Positions 1-7,405 are shown, counted from the stretch's first letter. The stretch: DNA of 22,106 nt from an uncultured Bacilli bacterium (GCA_947522695.1 CANNTX010000017.1:1-22106); one strand, 5' to 3'. The notes: generated from the letters alone by a model not told the origin. Numbers and translations: made by a program.

Positions 1-88
1 ACACTAGATTTGATTGTTTTATAAAATTTAGCATTACTTTTCACTAATTTTTACTTCACACCAGATTTTAAAGAACCTTAAGTAATCT

Positions 89-1150
89 CTATTGTTTTAA
101 TAATTTAGTTAATTCATTAAAATATTGTTCTTTTAAATATTCATTTTTTGTATTATCAATACCTAATGTTCCATCTTTATTAATATTTATTGTATTAATT
201 AATTCATTATTTTCATCATAAAGTGATAAATTCCAATTATTATTTTCAATATTTTTGTTATTTTTAATTGGTATTGTTCTTGATAATAATTCAGTTATTT
301 TAGTTATATCTTTTTGATCACTAATGGTATTAACTTCTTTATTGCTATCATCTTTTACAACAATTTTTTTAGTTTTAATTAAATTTTCGATTAATTTAGG
401 CTCTATATAAGTTTCTGTTCCCCAATCATTATCAATCGCTCCAGCTGGGTATCTATAAAAAATTTGATATGTATATTTTAATTTTTTATTTTTAAAATTA
501 TAATTATAATGAAAATCATCTTTAACAATAGTATAGTAATTTTTAAATCTATCAATTACTCCTCTTTCTTGTATAAAATGATTAATGAAGTAATTATAAC
601 TATATAATAATTCTTCTTCGTTAAGATATTCATTTAAATAAGAATAAGAAATTTCATCAATTATACCATCAGCAATATAAAAATGAATTGCACGATTAGT
701 GCCTATAATATTATTAATATAATAAATAAACGTTATTGTTCCAAATTTCTTATCTTTATCAAAATAATGTATATAATATTTCCATTTGTTTGAAATAATA
801 ATATTAAAATCGTTTTTTATTATAGTAACTAACTCTTCCACTTTTGAATCGTTTTCATAAGTTTTTATTAAAGTTTCTACATATTTATTCGTATCAACTA
901 TATAATTAGAATTAATTGTTTGAACTTCTGTCTCAGGTGATTCTATATATGTATCTTCCCAGTATTGAATCTTTAACAATGTTTTATAATCTTCATTAGC
1001 ATTTTCATCAATAACTTCATATGATTTTATTTGATTATCATTACCTTTATTGTCGTTATTATATTCTTTTTTTAATTTATTTGCAACCAAAAATAAACTA
1101 CAAATAAATATAATAATTACTAAAATAATAATCAAAATTTTCTTTTTCAT
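89..1150 (-). CDS. Membrane-anchored protein of unknown function
   Basis: A 353-residue protein that I do not recognise. A Lys-rich start (MKKK) is followed by one strongly hydrophobic helix at about residues 4-24, then a polar Asn/Lys/Tyr-rich body, so it is most likely anchored by its N terminus with the body outside the cell. There is a Cys at residue 17, but the residue before it is Ile, so it is a poor lipobox and I do not call a lipoprotein. The ATG is preceded by AAGAGGAATAT, an acceptable ribosome-binding site. No clear terminator follows the stop. The last roughly 64 codons exist in decayed form at 3914-4104 (about 94% nucleotide identity) and the final few codons at 2232-2280, so the gene belongs to a locally duplicated family. 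The reading frame is secure; the function is unknown. Confidence 0.75.
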   Translation of the reverse strand: MKKKILIIILVIIIFICSLFLVANKLKKEYNNDNKGNDNQIKSYEVIDENANEDYKTLLKIQYWEDTYIESPETEVQTINSNYIVDTNKYVETLIKTYENDSKVEELVTIIKNDFNIIISNKWKYYIHYFDKDKKFGTITFIYYINNIIGTNRAIHFYIADGIIDEISYSYLNEYLNEEELLYSYNYFINHFIQERGVIDRFKNYYTIVKDDFHYNYNFKNKKLKYTYQIFYRYPAGAIDNDWGTETYIEPKLIENLIKTKKIVVKDDSNKEVNTISDQKDITKITELLSRTIPIKNNKNIENNNWNLSLYDENNELINTININKDGTLGIDNTKNEYLKEQYFNELTKLLKQ

Positions 1151-1315
1151 ATATTCCTCTTTTTTAGTATATGTTAATTATTTTATGTTGTTTGATTATT
1201 TTAAGTATAACATATATTATTAAATTAAAATAGCCAATTTATTAAAAATAATACTTGATTTAAATTCATATATATTTACTATAATATTTTTTTAATATTG
1301 ATCAATAATATTAGT

Positions 1316-1760
1316 TTAAAAATATAAATATTCTTGATTTACTTGTTGAACAACTTCTAATTTTGATTTATTTGGAAATTCAATTTCTAATCTATCTATA
1401 CTTTTAGCATAATTATCAAAAAGTAAATAAATTTTAATTAGTTCCTAACGACAATGACATATCTTTTAACAAATCAAATACTTTATTAATATTCCAATTA
1501 TTTAATTCATAATATGATTTATATTTAATTTTGCAACTATAATTGGATGGTAATTTTTTTTTAATTTGGTTATATATAGTTAAGAATGATCATTCTATAA
1601 GGAGAATTGGTAATTCCATAAATAATTTATCATTAATAAGAAAAATTGAATTTAATTTAACTTGACTAGATAATTCAATGGGAGATAATTTAACCTTAAA
1701 GAAAAATAACAAGATATACAAGTGATTTCAAAATATTGAAACTCTTATATTCATTGTCAT
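1316..1760 (-). pseudogene. Decayed gene, interrupted by two TGA codons and a frameshift
   Basis: Read on the minus strand from ATG at 1760, one frame runs 108 codons to a TAA at 1434-1436. It is interrupted only by TGA at 1728-1730 and 1590-1592. A second frame then opens at 1444 and gives 42 further protein-like codons, ending at 1316. The recovered sequence has normal protein character (for example a stretch LNNWNINKVFDLLKDMSL and then FPNKSKLEVVQQVNQEYL), so this looks like one gene of about 150 codons broken by a frameshift. Both TGA codons sit where Trp would read naturally, which fits TGG to TGA mutation. A short AAGGA lies just before the ATG. I do not recognise the family. The main alternative is that it is chance open sequence in AT-rich DNA. 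Confidence 0.5.
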
Positions 1761-2177
1761 TCCTTATATTTCTACATATTATATATTTTTTAAATTTTTA
1801 TTGATTGTCATATTTTTTGTTACTTTTTTAATTATTTTTTAAGTATTTTAAGTTTAAAAGTAACATTCACCTTTATAAATTTTGACATGCTTATACTATT
1901 TATTTGCTACTTGCATTATTTTTTTGGAGCAAGAGATTAATATTCAACAATATATCATCTATATAATTTCAATTATAGTTTTAGTAACAATAAATTATTA
2001 CATACTCTAAAAATAAATTTAATGGTTGTTAACTTATCATTTAATACTAATGGATTCACATGGAATGTAGAGCATCTCTTAATATTATTACTAAGAAAGT
2101 TATTAGGATTATTAAATAAACATTAAACATTCTTTTATGAATACGATAACGAAGCATTAAAATCAACTAATTAAATG
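1761..2177. other. AT-rich gap with no supported gene
   Basis: About 400 bases without a convincing coding region on either strand. Short open stretches exist, such as about 34 codons on the plus strand ending near 2126, but none has a ribosome-binding site or a recognisable product. Given the decayed genes on both sides, this is probably further gene debris. Confidence 0.4.
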
Positions 2178-2280
2178 TGTTCTTGTATTTACTTAATGGT
2201 AGTTTGGATTTATATAAAAAAGATTACCAAATTAAGTAATCTCTATTGTTTTAATAATTTAATTAACTCATTAAAATATT
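2178..2280 (-). pseudogene. Remnant of the 3' end of the 89-1150 gene family (copy 2)
   Basis: Positions 2232-2280 match 78-126 at 47 of 49 bases, covering the last codons, stop and immediate downstream sequence of the 89-1150 gene. Positions 2178-2203 match 4097-4122 at 25 of 26 bases; that piece is next to the other decayed copy. The two pieces are separated by a hairpin terminator. No useful reading frame remains. The segment sits just beyond the 3' end of the AbiE pair and is in the same orientation as the remnant on the other side of it. Confidence 0.65.
2215..2242 (-). terminator. Intrinsic terminator, minus strand
   Basis: AGATTAC at 2221-2227 pairs with GTAATCT at 2236-2242 across an 8-base loop, and the minus strand continues into a T run (2216-2221). 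It lies directly after the stop of the copy-2 remnant and would also stop transcripts of the AbiE operon. Confidence 0.6.
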
Positions 2281-2310
2281 ACTGTTAAATCAAAAAAGTG
2301 GATTGAAAAA

Positions 2311-3162
2311 TTACATTTCAACTAATTCATTTTCTAAGATATTTATTATTTCTCTTAACGAATTTATTGTATCTTCAAAAGTAACTCCTTTTGTATATTC
2401 TAGTTTACTTTGATAATCAGTAAATACTCTTTTTAAAGCATTACTATTTTCTAATATTTCTACTATTTCTTTGAAATTAACTATATTAAATTTAGTATTT
2501 CTTTTATTAAAGGTATTCGTTATGGCTTTAACCAAATTATTATTATTAATGTCTTTTTTATGTTTATTCATTAACATATATAAATCATAGAAATCTTTTG
2601 CTCTTGTGGTAGTTATATTTTTACTAATAATACTTTCAAACTTTTCAGCGATAATGGTTTCAATAGTATAAGCCATGATATTTATCTTTTTATCTTCAAA
2701 AATAGAATTATATTTATATTTTATTTCTCTTGGTGTAATAATATCTCCTGTGGTAATTTCGATAAAGAAGTTTGTTCTTATTTTATCATATGTACCTTTG
2801 ACATTTATTCTGAATCCACCATAATCATCTTCTAATCTAATATCTTTAATATTAACTATTTCAAAATTAACATTATCATCTATATCTATACATAAAATTT
2901 CTTCAAAGATATTTTTAACAGACTCTATATTTAATGGTAGGCTTTTTAAAGTAGCATCAATATCTTTTGTAGTTCTTAGATCTTCTCCAATAATAGAAGA
3001 TAATAAAACTCCACCTTTTAATATAATATTATCTTTGTATTTACTTTTTTCTATTCTCATTAAAACGTGTTCAAAGAAAAACATTTGATGAAGATGATGA
3101 GCTAAATTATTATTACCTTTAGATTTCTTTTTAATTATATTATTTAATTTATCTGAATTCAT
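2311..3162 (-). CDS. abiEii: AbiEii-family nucleotidyltransferase toxin
   Basis: A 283-residue protein of the AbiEii (type IV toxin) nucleotidyltransferase family. Visible motifs are the KGG of the polymerase-beta fold at residues 49-51 with TTKDID at 64-69 (metal-binding Asp 67 and 69), and the family signatures AEKFE and RAKDFYDLY in the middle of the protein. Members add nucleotides to an acceptor, in studied relatives tRNA, and arrest growth to block phage. The start codon at 3160-3162 abuts the stop of the antitoxin gene, and its ribosome-binding site GGAGG (3174-3178) lies inside the antitoxin's last codons, so the two are translationally coupled. Length and motifs look intact. I infer an active toxin; the target cannot be read from sequence. 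Confidence 0.9.
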   Translation of the reverse strand: MNSDKLNNIIKKKSKGNNNLAHHLHQMFFFEHVLMRIEKSKYKDNIILKGGVLLSSIIGEDLRTTKDIDATLKSLPLNIESVKNIFEEILCIDIDDNVNFEIVNIKDIRLEDDYGGFRINVKGTYDKIRTNFFIEITTGDIITPREIKYKYNSIFEDKKINIMAYTIETIIAEKFESIISKNITTTRAKDFYDLYMLMNKHKKDINNNNLVKAITNTFNKRNTKFNIVNFKEIVEILENSNALKRVFTDYQSKLEYTKGVTFEDTINSLREIINILENELVEM

Positions 3163-3756
3163 TTATAATAAAACCTCCATCAATTCTACAACTTCTTGTT
3201 CGATATCTAACTTTCTAGCATATTTAACTAGTTTTAAAATATTTTTATCTTTATTTCTAGCATATTCTTTTAATGCTTTTGAATAAATTTCTTTATCCAT
3301 TCGATTTTTATCTTTAATAATATCACATAATGTTCTTTCTAAATCATAACATTTAACAGTTAGATCATTAATAGTTTTAATGTCAATCATTCCAAGTTCA
3401 AAAATATCATCTTTAACATATCTAAGAGATACATTTTTATTATTTAATAAATTACCACTATAATTATACGGAACAGTTATATCATAAACTAAGGGAATTC
3501 TATCAGACATGTTATGTAAATACAAACTAGTTGCATGAGAATAGCACATATTTTTGCTGCTTTTAGATAGAATATAAAAATTATCAATTGGATATTCAGG
3601 TAATTTATAAATACCAGTTCCAACTCTTTCTAATTTCTTATCATTTACTAAATTACTTAAAAATGTACTGTTAACATCTAAGTTTTTCGTTTCTTTTGTC
3701 GTAATATATCCATTATTTTTTTTAGCAAAATCTAAAATTTTATCATAATTATTCAT
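3163..3756 (-). CDS. abiEi: AbiEi-family antitoxin and autoregulator
   Basis: A 197-residue antitoxin partner of the adjacent AbiEii toxin. The first roughly 50 residues form a winged helix-turn-helix of the AbiEi type (a stretch like NGYITTKE, then the wing RVGTGIYKLP), followed by the C-terminal domain that neutralises the toxin (SHATSLYLHNMSDRIP is typical of the family). In studied systems AbiEi both counteracts the toxin and represses its own operon by binding inverted repeats in the promoter. Here a consensus promoter with overlapping inverted repeats lies just upstream (3765-3811). The start is supported by AAAGGAAA about seven bases before the ATG. It is first in a two-gene operon with no space before the toxin gene. 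Confidence 0.88.
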   Translation of the reverse strand: MNNYDKILDFAKKNNGYITTKETKNLDVNSTFLSNLVNDKKLERVGTGIYKLPEYPIDNFYILSKSSKNMCYSHATSLYLHNMSDRIPLVYDITVPYNYSGNLLNNKNVSLRYVKDDIFELGMIDIKTINDLTVKCYDLERTLCDIIKDKNRMDKEIYSKALKEYARNKDKNILKLVKYARKLDIEQEVVELMEVLL

Positions 3757-3764
3757 ATATATCG

Positions 3765-3811
3765 TTTCCTTTTTTCAGGAAAATTATATCATTATTCCTA
3801 GAAAATATCAA
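3765..3811 (-). promoter_or_regulatory. abiE promoter with overlapping inverted repeats (candidate AbiEi operator)
   Basis: On the minus strand a -35 TTGATA (3806-3811) and a perfect -10 TATAAT (3783-3788) are separated by exactly 17 bases. One arm of an inverted repeat (plus strand TTCCTAGAAAA, 3795-3805) fills the spacer. The matching arm (TTTTCAGGAA, 3772-3781) lies at the expected transcription start. A further inverted arm TTTCCT (3765-3770) pairs with AGGAAA (3777-3782). Bound protein would cover the core promoter, which fits AbiEi autorepression. The operator role is inferred. Confidence 0.7.
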
Positions 3812-3863
3812 TTTAAAATTTATTATATTAATTGATAATATCTTTATAATTTAATTTTAAGAT

Positions 3864-3910
3864 TAACAAAAAAACTGTTGAGAAATTAATTATTTAATTT
3901 TCCAACAGTT
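3864..3910 (-). terminator. Intrinsic terminator, minus strand
   Basis: On the minus strand AACTGTTG (3903-3910) pairs with CAACAGTT (3872-3879), and most of the intervening AT-rich sequence can extend the stem. A run of seven T follows. It closes the decayed copy-3 gene, whose frame now stops inside the hairpin. Confidence 0.75.
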
Positions 3911-3913
3911 CCA

Positions 3914-4122
3914 ATTGTTTTAATGATTTAGTTAACTCGTTAAAATATTGTTCTTTTAAATATTCATTTTTTATATTATAATACTTAATGTTCCATCCTT
4001 GTTAATGTTTATTGTATTAAGTAATTCATTATTTTCATCATAAAGTGATAAGTTCCAATTATTATTTTCAATATTTTTGTTATTTTCAATTGGTATTGTT
4101 CTTGTATTTACTTAATTGTAGT
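3914..4122 (-). pseudogene. Decayed 3' end of the 89-1150 gene family (copy 3)
   Basis: Positions 3914-4104 align with 91-282 over the whole length with about 11 mismatches and one single-base deletion, roughly 94% identity. The deletion breaks the reading frame. The original TAG stop is also changed, so the C terminus would run a few codons further into the terminator. Homology to the intact gene stops abruptly at 4104; the next 18 bases match the copy-2 remnant instead. It is therefore a truncated paralogue of recent origin and no longer a gene. Confidence 0.8.
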
Positions 4123-4123
4123 A

Positions 4124-4156
4124 TAAAAAAACATCTAGAAAATCTAGAGTTTTTTA
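4124..4156 (-). terminator. Intrinsic terminator of the surface-protein gene
   Basis: TCTAGA (4134-4139) pairs with TCTAGA (4143-4148) across AAA, and the flanking A and T runs extend the stem. On the minus strand it ends in seven T. It lies 34 bases beyond the stop of the gene at 4190-5365. The symmetry would let it work in both directions. Confidence 0.75.
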
Positions 4157-4189
4157 CTTAGTAACATTATAATAATCTTCTATCTTTAA

Positions 4190-5365
4190 TTAAGCTACAT
4201 ATTGATTTATAATTAAAGATAATTTTTGTCCAGCCTTAGTTGTAGCTGTTACTTTTACATCAGATGATATTTTACTAATAGCGCCAGATTCTACAACACT
4301 ATCAATAATATAATCACCAGTTACAGATGTTGCTGTTTTATTTTTGTAAGCATTATAAGTATAATTATATGATGGTTCTACTGCTGCTTTAATATTCCAA
4401 CTAACATTTTGATTAGCGTTAACAGTAAATGATGAAGATTTACCATATGTTTTATCATTTTTTGTATAAGTTTTATTTTCATGAGTTAAAGCTAAATCTT
4501 TTTCATAATAAATAGTTGCAGTAGCACTTTTTCCACTTGGAGTTTTAGCAGTTACTGTAACGGTTGCTCCATTTGAACAATTTTTAGGGTTAGAAACAAC
4601 ACTAATATCACCAGTATTTTCATTAATTGTCATACAATTAGTATCACTTAATGAATAAGTAACATTTCCACTGGAATTTTCAACACTAGCTGTCGCCGTT
4701 GCAGTTTTAACACCATTAACATGAAGAGTGTCCCTGTTTAATTTTAATGATATTTTTTCTTCTGGCTGAGTTTGTGCTGTTGTTACCGGTATTTTTTTCC
4801 ATTTAGCATATAAAGTAGTATCTTCTTCTAAAAGTGCTTTTTCATGAATTTGTGTTCCTTTTTTATCATACCATCCTTTAAAAGTATATCCATTATATGT
4901 AGGTTCTTTAGGAAGAGTTAATGGAACTCCTTTATTGATTGTAATAGGTTTAACAGCACTACCACCTTTAGAATCAAATGTAATAGTAATAGATTCGATT
5001 TTTCCTTTATAAATTGCTTTTAATTTTACATTCTTTTTAATTTTGTTGTTAAAATCAAATGGTTCTTCGGCTAATACTTCCTCATTTTCTTTAATTTCAA
5101 TCACTTCATACCAGTTTATAAATGATTCTCCAAGTTCTTTTTCATCTTTGATATCTTTTACATCAATGGTATGGTTATATTTAACTTGAATGATTTCTTC
5201 ATTAGCACCATTATTCAAATCAAAAGTGATATCAAACTTTCGATTAAAAAACCATAATAAGAAAATAATTAGAGATAACAATAAAATACCAAAAATAATA
5301 CCAATAATTTTTTTCTTTTTTTCATTTTTTGAAGACTTTACATCTTCTTTCTTTGTATTTTTCAT
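4190..5365 (-). CDS. Membrane-anchored surface protein with InlB-type B-repeats
   Basis: A 391-residue protein with a Lys-rich cytoplasmic start, one membrane helix at about residues 19-40, and an extracellular remainder. A first, degenerate B-repeat-like unit begins at about 45 (FDITFDLNNGA). A typical Listeria-Bacteroides repeat follows at about 125-190, with the signatures ITFDSKGG, GYTFKGWYD and TTLYAKWK. After that come Thr/Ser/Asn-rich strands that look like bacterial Ig-like domains. No LPXTG sorting motif is visible, so anchoring is by the N-terminal helix. The start follows AAAGGAGGATCGT, a strong ribosome-binding site. The gene has its own promoter and terminator and forms a single-gene unit. 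Such proteins are often involved in surface contact or adhesion; the ligand is unknown. Confidence 0.8.
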   Translation of the reverse strand: MKNTKKEDVKSSKNEKKKKIIGIIFGILLLSLIIFLLWFFNRKFDITFDLNNGANEEIIQVKYNHTIDVKDIKDEKELGESFINWYEVIEIKENEEVLAEEPFDFNNKIKKNVKLKAIYKGKIESITITFDSKGGSAVKPITINKGVPLTLPKEPTYNGYTFKGWYDKKGTQIHEKALLEEDTTLYAKWKKIPVTTAQTQPEEKISLKLNRDTLHVNGVKTATATASVENSSGNVTYSLSDTNCMTINENTGDISVVSNPKNCSNGATVTVTAKTPSGKSATATIYYEKDLALTHENKTYTKNDKTYGKSSSFTVNANQNVSWNIKAAVEPSYNYTYNAYKNKTATSVTGDYIIDSVVESGAISKISSDVKVTATTKAGQKLSLIINQYVA

Positions 5366-5383
5366 ACGATCCTCCTTTAGTTC

Positions 5384-5412
5384 ATTTTAATAAAATAATT
5401 GCTAAATGTCAA
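5384..5412 (-). promoter_or_regulatory. Promoter of the 4190-5365 surface-protein gene
   Basis: On the minus strand a -35 TTGACA (5407-5412) and a -10 TAAAAT (5384-5389) are separated by 17 bases. Transcription would start only about 13 bases before the ATG, giving a very short leader made up mainly of the GGAGG ribosome-binding site. Confidence 0.65.
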
Positions 5413-5541
5413 TTATTCATTATTCGTTATTAATGATAATGTCACTATATTTCATATATTTGCTATATTATTTCTTTAAGTATGAAATTTCTATTTAACA
5501 AATACATATAAGAAAATAAAAGTCAACATTTTGTTTGCTAT

Positions 5542-5570
5542 TTGACATATACTATACTAGACATTTTAAT
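5542..5570 (+). promoter_or_regulatory. Promoter of the structured RNA at 5577
   Basis: A perfect -35 TTGACA (5542-5547), a 17-base spacer and a -10 TTTAAT (5565-5570). The predicted start is about 5577, right before the first hairpin of the RNA. TATACT sequences inside the spacer are alternative -10 elements but have no good -35. Confidence 0.55.
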
Positions 5571-5576
5571 TAAAAT

Positions 5577-6076
5577 GTGGTATTATTAATACGTGGTGCA
5601 TTATGCTAGTCACAAACACCATTTGAAGATGGGCCTAAAAATCCATTAATTGATATCGCAACTTTATATATTTCGCTTCTTCTGCCCAAGTTGGGGTGAA
5701 TATGTAATTTTAAATAATAGGGAAACCATAACGGCATATGTCTTACCCTATTATTAGATAGAAAAGAACAAAAGTCATGTCGTGAGTGAAAATGTGGGAT
5801 AGAAATTGAAATCATTTTTGCAAAAGCGAATAAGAATGGGATAAGAGTGTCAGGGAAAACCTCTAGCATGTATTTATTATAAGGATTGTAGTACGGACTA
5901 TGTGGCAATCGAGTAATTATTTAGGCAACTAATAATTATTTTCTGTAAAGGAGAAATCGCCCTAGAGTAATCAAAGGAAAGAAAATAGAGAAACTCAACT
6001 CGACCAAAGCCGTAAAATTAACTTGTAATAAACCATTGTTTTACTTCAAAACTTTATATTTTTATAAAGTTTTTTT
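5577..6076 (+). ncRNA. ole: Large structured noncoding RNA, probable OLE RNA
   Basis: About 500 bases, richer in G and C than the surroundings and without a convincing reading frame on the plus strand. Visible helices include GTATT/AATAC (5580-5592), TGGTG/CACCA (5594-5621), a perfect ten-pair stem AATAATAGGG/CCCTATTATT (5713-5722 with 5746-5755), GATTG/CAATC (5884-5910) enclosing TAGT/ACTA, and TAATTATT/AATAATTA (5914-5938). The RNA has its own promoter and ends in an intrinsic terminator. A gene for an OapA-like membrane protein follows 24 bases later. In Bacillota, OLE RNA is an abundant RNA of around 600 nt that lies beside oapA and is held at the membrane by OapA; it affects ethanol, cold and magnesium tolerance. 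This copy is shorter than usual. Identification rests on context, size and structure; I could not run a covariance model. Confidence 0.72.
6048..6076 (+). terminator. Terminator of the structured RNA
   Basis: AACTTTATA (6050-6058) and TATAAAGTT (6063-6071) form a nine-pair stem with a four-base loop, followed by a T run to 6076. It separates the RNA from oapA, so oapA expression would depend on read-through or on a promoter I cannot see. Confidence 0.8.
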
Positions 6077-6100
6077 CATACAAAAAGAAAGGAATAAAAA

Positions 6101-6610
6101 ATGAAAAAACAAAATTGGAATCTTATAGTATTTATACTATCATTTTCTCTAGCGTTAGTATTTAGTTTTTTAACTAATAAGTTATCTAATAATGCGAGTA
6201 ATTTTATAATGATATTATTAATTTTATTAGTTATAGCAATTGGTATTATTTTTGATATGATTGGTGTTGCAGTATTAACGGCTAAAGAATCAACATTTCA
6301 CGCTATGAGTTCTAAAAGAATTAAAGGTGCTAAGAGAGCGACTAAATTAATTAGAAATAATGTTAGGGTTGCAAGCTTTTGTAACGATATTATAGGTGAT
6401 GTTTGCGGAATTGTTTCTGGTGGTTTGGGAGCAGTTCTTGCAATAAGTATGTCCAAGTATATTGATGTTACTTTGGCAACTATAATTACTTCAGCAATTA
6501 TTTCGGCTTTAACAGTTACGGGTAAGGCTATATTTAAAACTGTTGCGGTTAAAAAAGCTGATAATATTTTATTTATGGCATCTAAATTATTGAGTATTTT
6601 TGACAAATAA
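6101..6610 (+). CDS. oapA: OapA-like OLE-RNA-associated membrane protein
   Basis: A 169-residue protein with four predicted membrane helices (about residues 8-26, 34-58, 98-118 and 122-141) and short basic loops, for example KRIKGAKRATKLIRNNVR at about 72-89, suited to RNA binding. It carries the traits I associate with OapA: an Asp in a helix (FDMIGVAV, D52), then FHAMS, and the motif CNDIIGD, a DxxxD at residues 96-100. OapA binds OLE RNA and tethers it to the cell membrane. The start is supported by AGAAAGGA before the ATG, and a hairpin terminator follows at once. It is the only plus-strand protein gene in the left half of the window and is paired with the RNA upstream. Partners OapB and OapC are not in the window. 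Confidence 0.75.
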   Translation: MKKQNWNLIVFILSFSLALVFSFLTNKLSNNASNFIMILLILLVIAIGIIFDMIGVAVLTAKESTFHAMSSKRIKGAKRATKLIRNNVRVASFCNDIIGDVCGIVSGGLGAVLAISMSKYIDVTLATIITSAIISALTVTGKAIFKTVAVKKADNILFMASKLLSIFDK

Positions 6611-6642
6611 AATCATTAGAGTTTGATCTAATGATTTTTATT
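6609..6642. terminator. Bidirectional terminator between oapA and the guanine deaminase unit
   Basis: An eleven-base arm AAATCATTAGA (6610-6620) pairs with TCTAATGATTT (6627-6637) across GTTTGA. T-rich sequence follows on the plus strand, and the A-rich bases before it give a weaker T run on the minus strand. It serves convergent transcription. Confidence 0.7.
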
Positions 6643-6788
6643 TTGATATGTTTTAAAGTATATATCTTTTTTAAGGTACTATCATAATAGCTAATATTTT
6701 TATTAGGTGTACTTGTATATGTTATATAATCTTTTGGGGATAAATCCTCTGCTTTAAACATAATGTGAATTAAGTTTAGGATCTTTTT

Positions 6789-6908
6789 TTATTCTTCAAA
6801 ACTATCAGATGAACTTAATGGTAACGAACTCTTTATATCTTCTTCATTAGTTAATTTGCTAATAGCAATAAAATAACTTTCTCTTAATTTTTCTAGGGAT
6901 GGGTTCAT
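6789..6908 (-). CDS. Possible small protein, 39 residues
   Basis: A short reading frame downstream of the deaminase gene, which stops 12 bases before this ATG. It has a good ribosome-binding site (TAGGAG, spaced about 9 bases from the ATG). The product begins MNPSLEKLRESYFIAISKL and ends in a Ser/Asp/Glu-rich tail. After its TAA the same frame stays open again to about 6582, including an ATG at 6761 without a ribosome-binding site, so it may be the front part of a broken longer gene. I do not recognise it. Confidence 0.4.
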   Translation of the reverse strand: MNPSLEKLRESYFIAISKLTNEEDIKSSLPLSSSDSFEE

Positions 6909-6919
6909 TAATTATACTC

Positions 6920-7366
6920 CTAATAGATTTCTTTTTTTTGCTCTTGATATTCTTTAAATAATTTTAAACATTCTTCATGATTAAGTTTTTTTAGTTCTAA
7001 TATATCTTTATTCTTTCCTTTAATATAGTCATAGATAAATTCATCTCTAAATCCAATATTGGCAGCTTCTTCTAGGGTTGTTCCATAATAAACTTCTTTG
7101 ATATTAGCCCAAATTATTGCTGATAGACACATAGGACATGGATAACCTGTTGCATACAAGGTGCACTCTGATAAATCATGAGTATTAAGTACTTTGCCTG
7201 CTTTTCTAATAGCGTTTATTTCGGCATGAGCTGTAGGATCATTATCTTTTAATACAGTATTAGATGCTATAGCGATAATTTTATTATCTTTGGTAATCAT
7301 CGCACCGAATGGTCCACCGTAATTTAAATTCATTGTTTTTCTTGCTTCTTCAATTGCTTCTTTCAT
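6920..7366 (-). CDS. guaD: Guanine deaminase-like zinc deaminase
   Basis: About 148 residues of the CDA fold. The zinc and catalytic motifs are complete: HAE (in DPTAHAEINAIRKA; numbering from the TTG discussed below, H50 and E52) and PCPMC (C80, C83). The patches GGPFGAMI and DPTAHAE, the region GFRDEFIY and the short basic C terminus ending in Tyr resemble Bacillus subtilis GuaD more than tRNA adenosine deaminase TadA. The expected reaction is guanine to xanthine plus ammonia in purine salvage, in the cytoplasm. An in-frame TTG at 7375 is possible, but GAAGGT lies too close to it; the ATG at 7366 has better spacing, so I chose that. The terminator of tsf lies between this gene and tsf, so it is a separate unit. 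Confidence 0.8.
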   Translation of the reverse strand: MKEAIEEARKTMNLNYGGPFGAMITKDNKIIAIASNTVLKDNDPTAHAEINAIRKAGKVLNTHDLSECTLYATGYPCPMCLSAIIWANIKEVYYGTTLEEAANIGFRDEFIYDYIKGKNKDILELKKLNHEECLKLFKEYQEQKKEIY

Positions 7367-7405
7367 GTTCTTCAACTACCTTCAAGTTTATTTTAACATT
7401 TAAGC

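Noticed and set aside
1316..1760. Use of TGA for Trp as the general code of this organism
   Set aside because: Intact genes here carry Trp as TGG and have no in-frame TGA; the TGA codons occur only in a segment that is also frameshifted.
5606..5908. A 100-codon open frame on the minus strand inside the structured RNA
   Set aside because: No ribosome-binding site, unusual composition (His/Pro/Phe-rich), and it is antisense to a segment with strong helices and a plus-strand promoter and terminator.
6298..6606. A 102-codon open frame antisense to oapA
   Set aside because: The plus-strand frame has a ribosome-binding site, membrane helices and family motifs; the antisense frame has none of these.
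6920..7375. tRNA adenosine deaminase TadA instead of guanine deaminase
   Set aside because: The GGPFGA and DPTAHAE patches and the C-terminal part agree better with GuaD, though the active-site motifs are shared and substrate is not proven.
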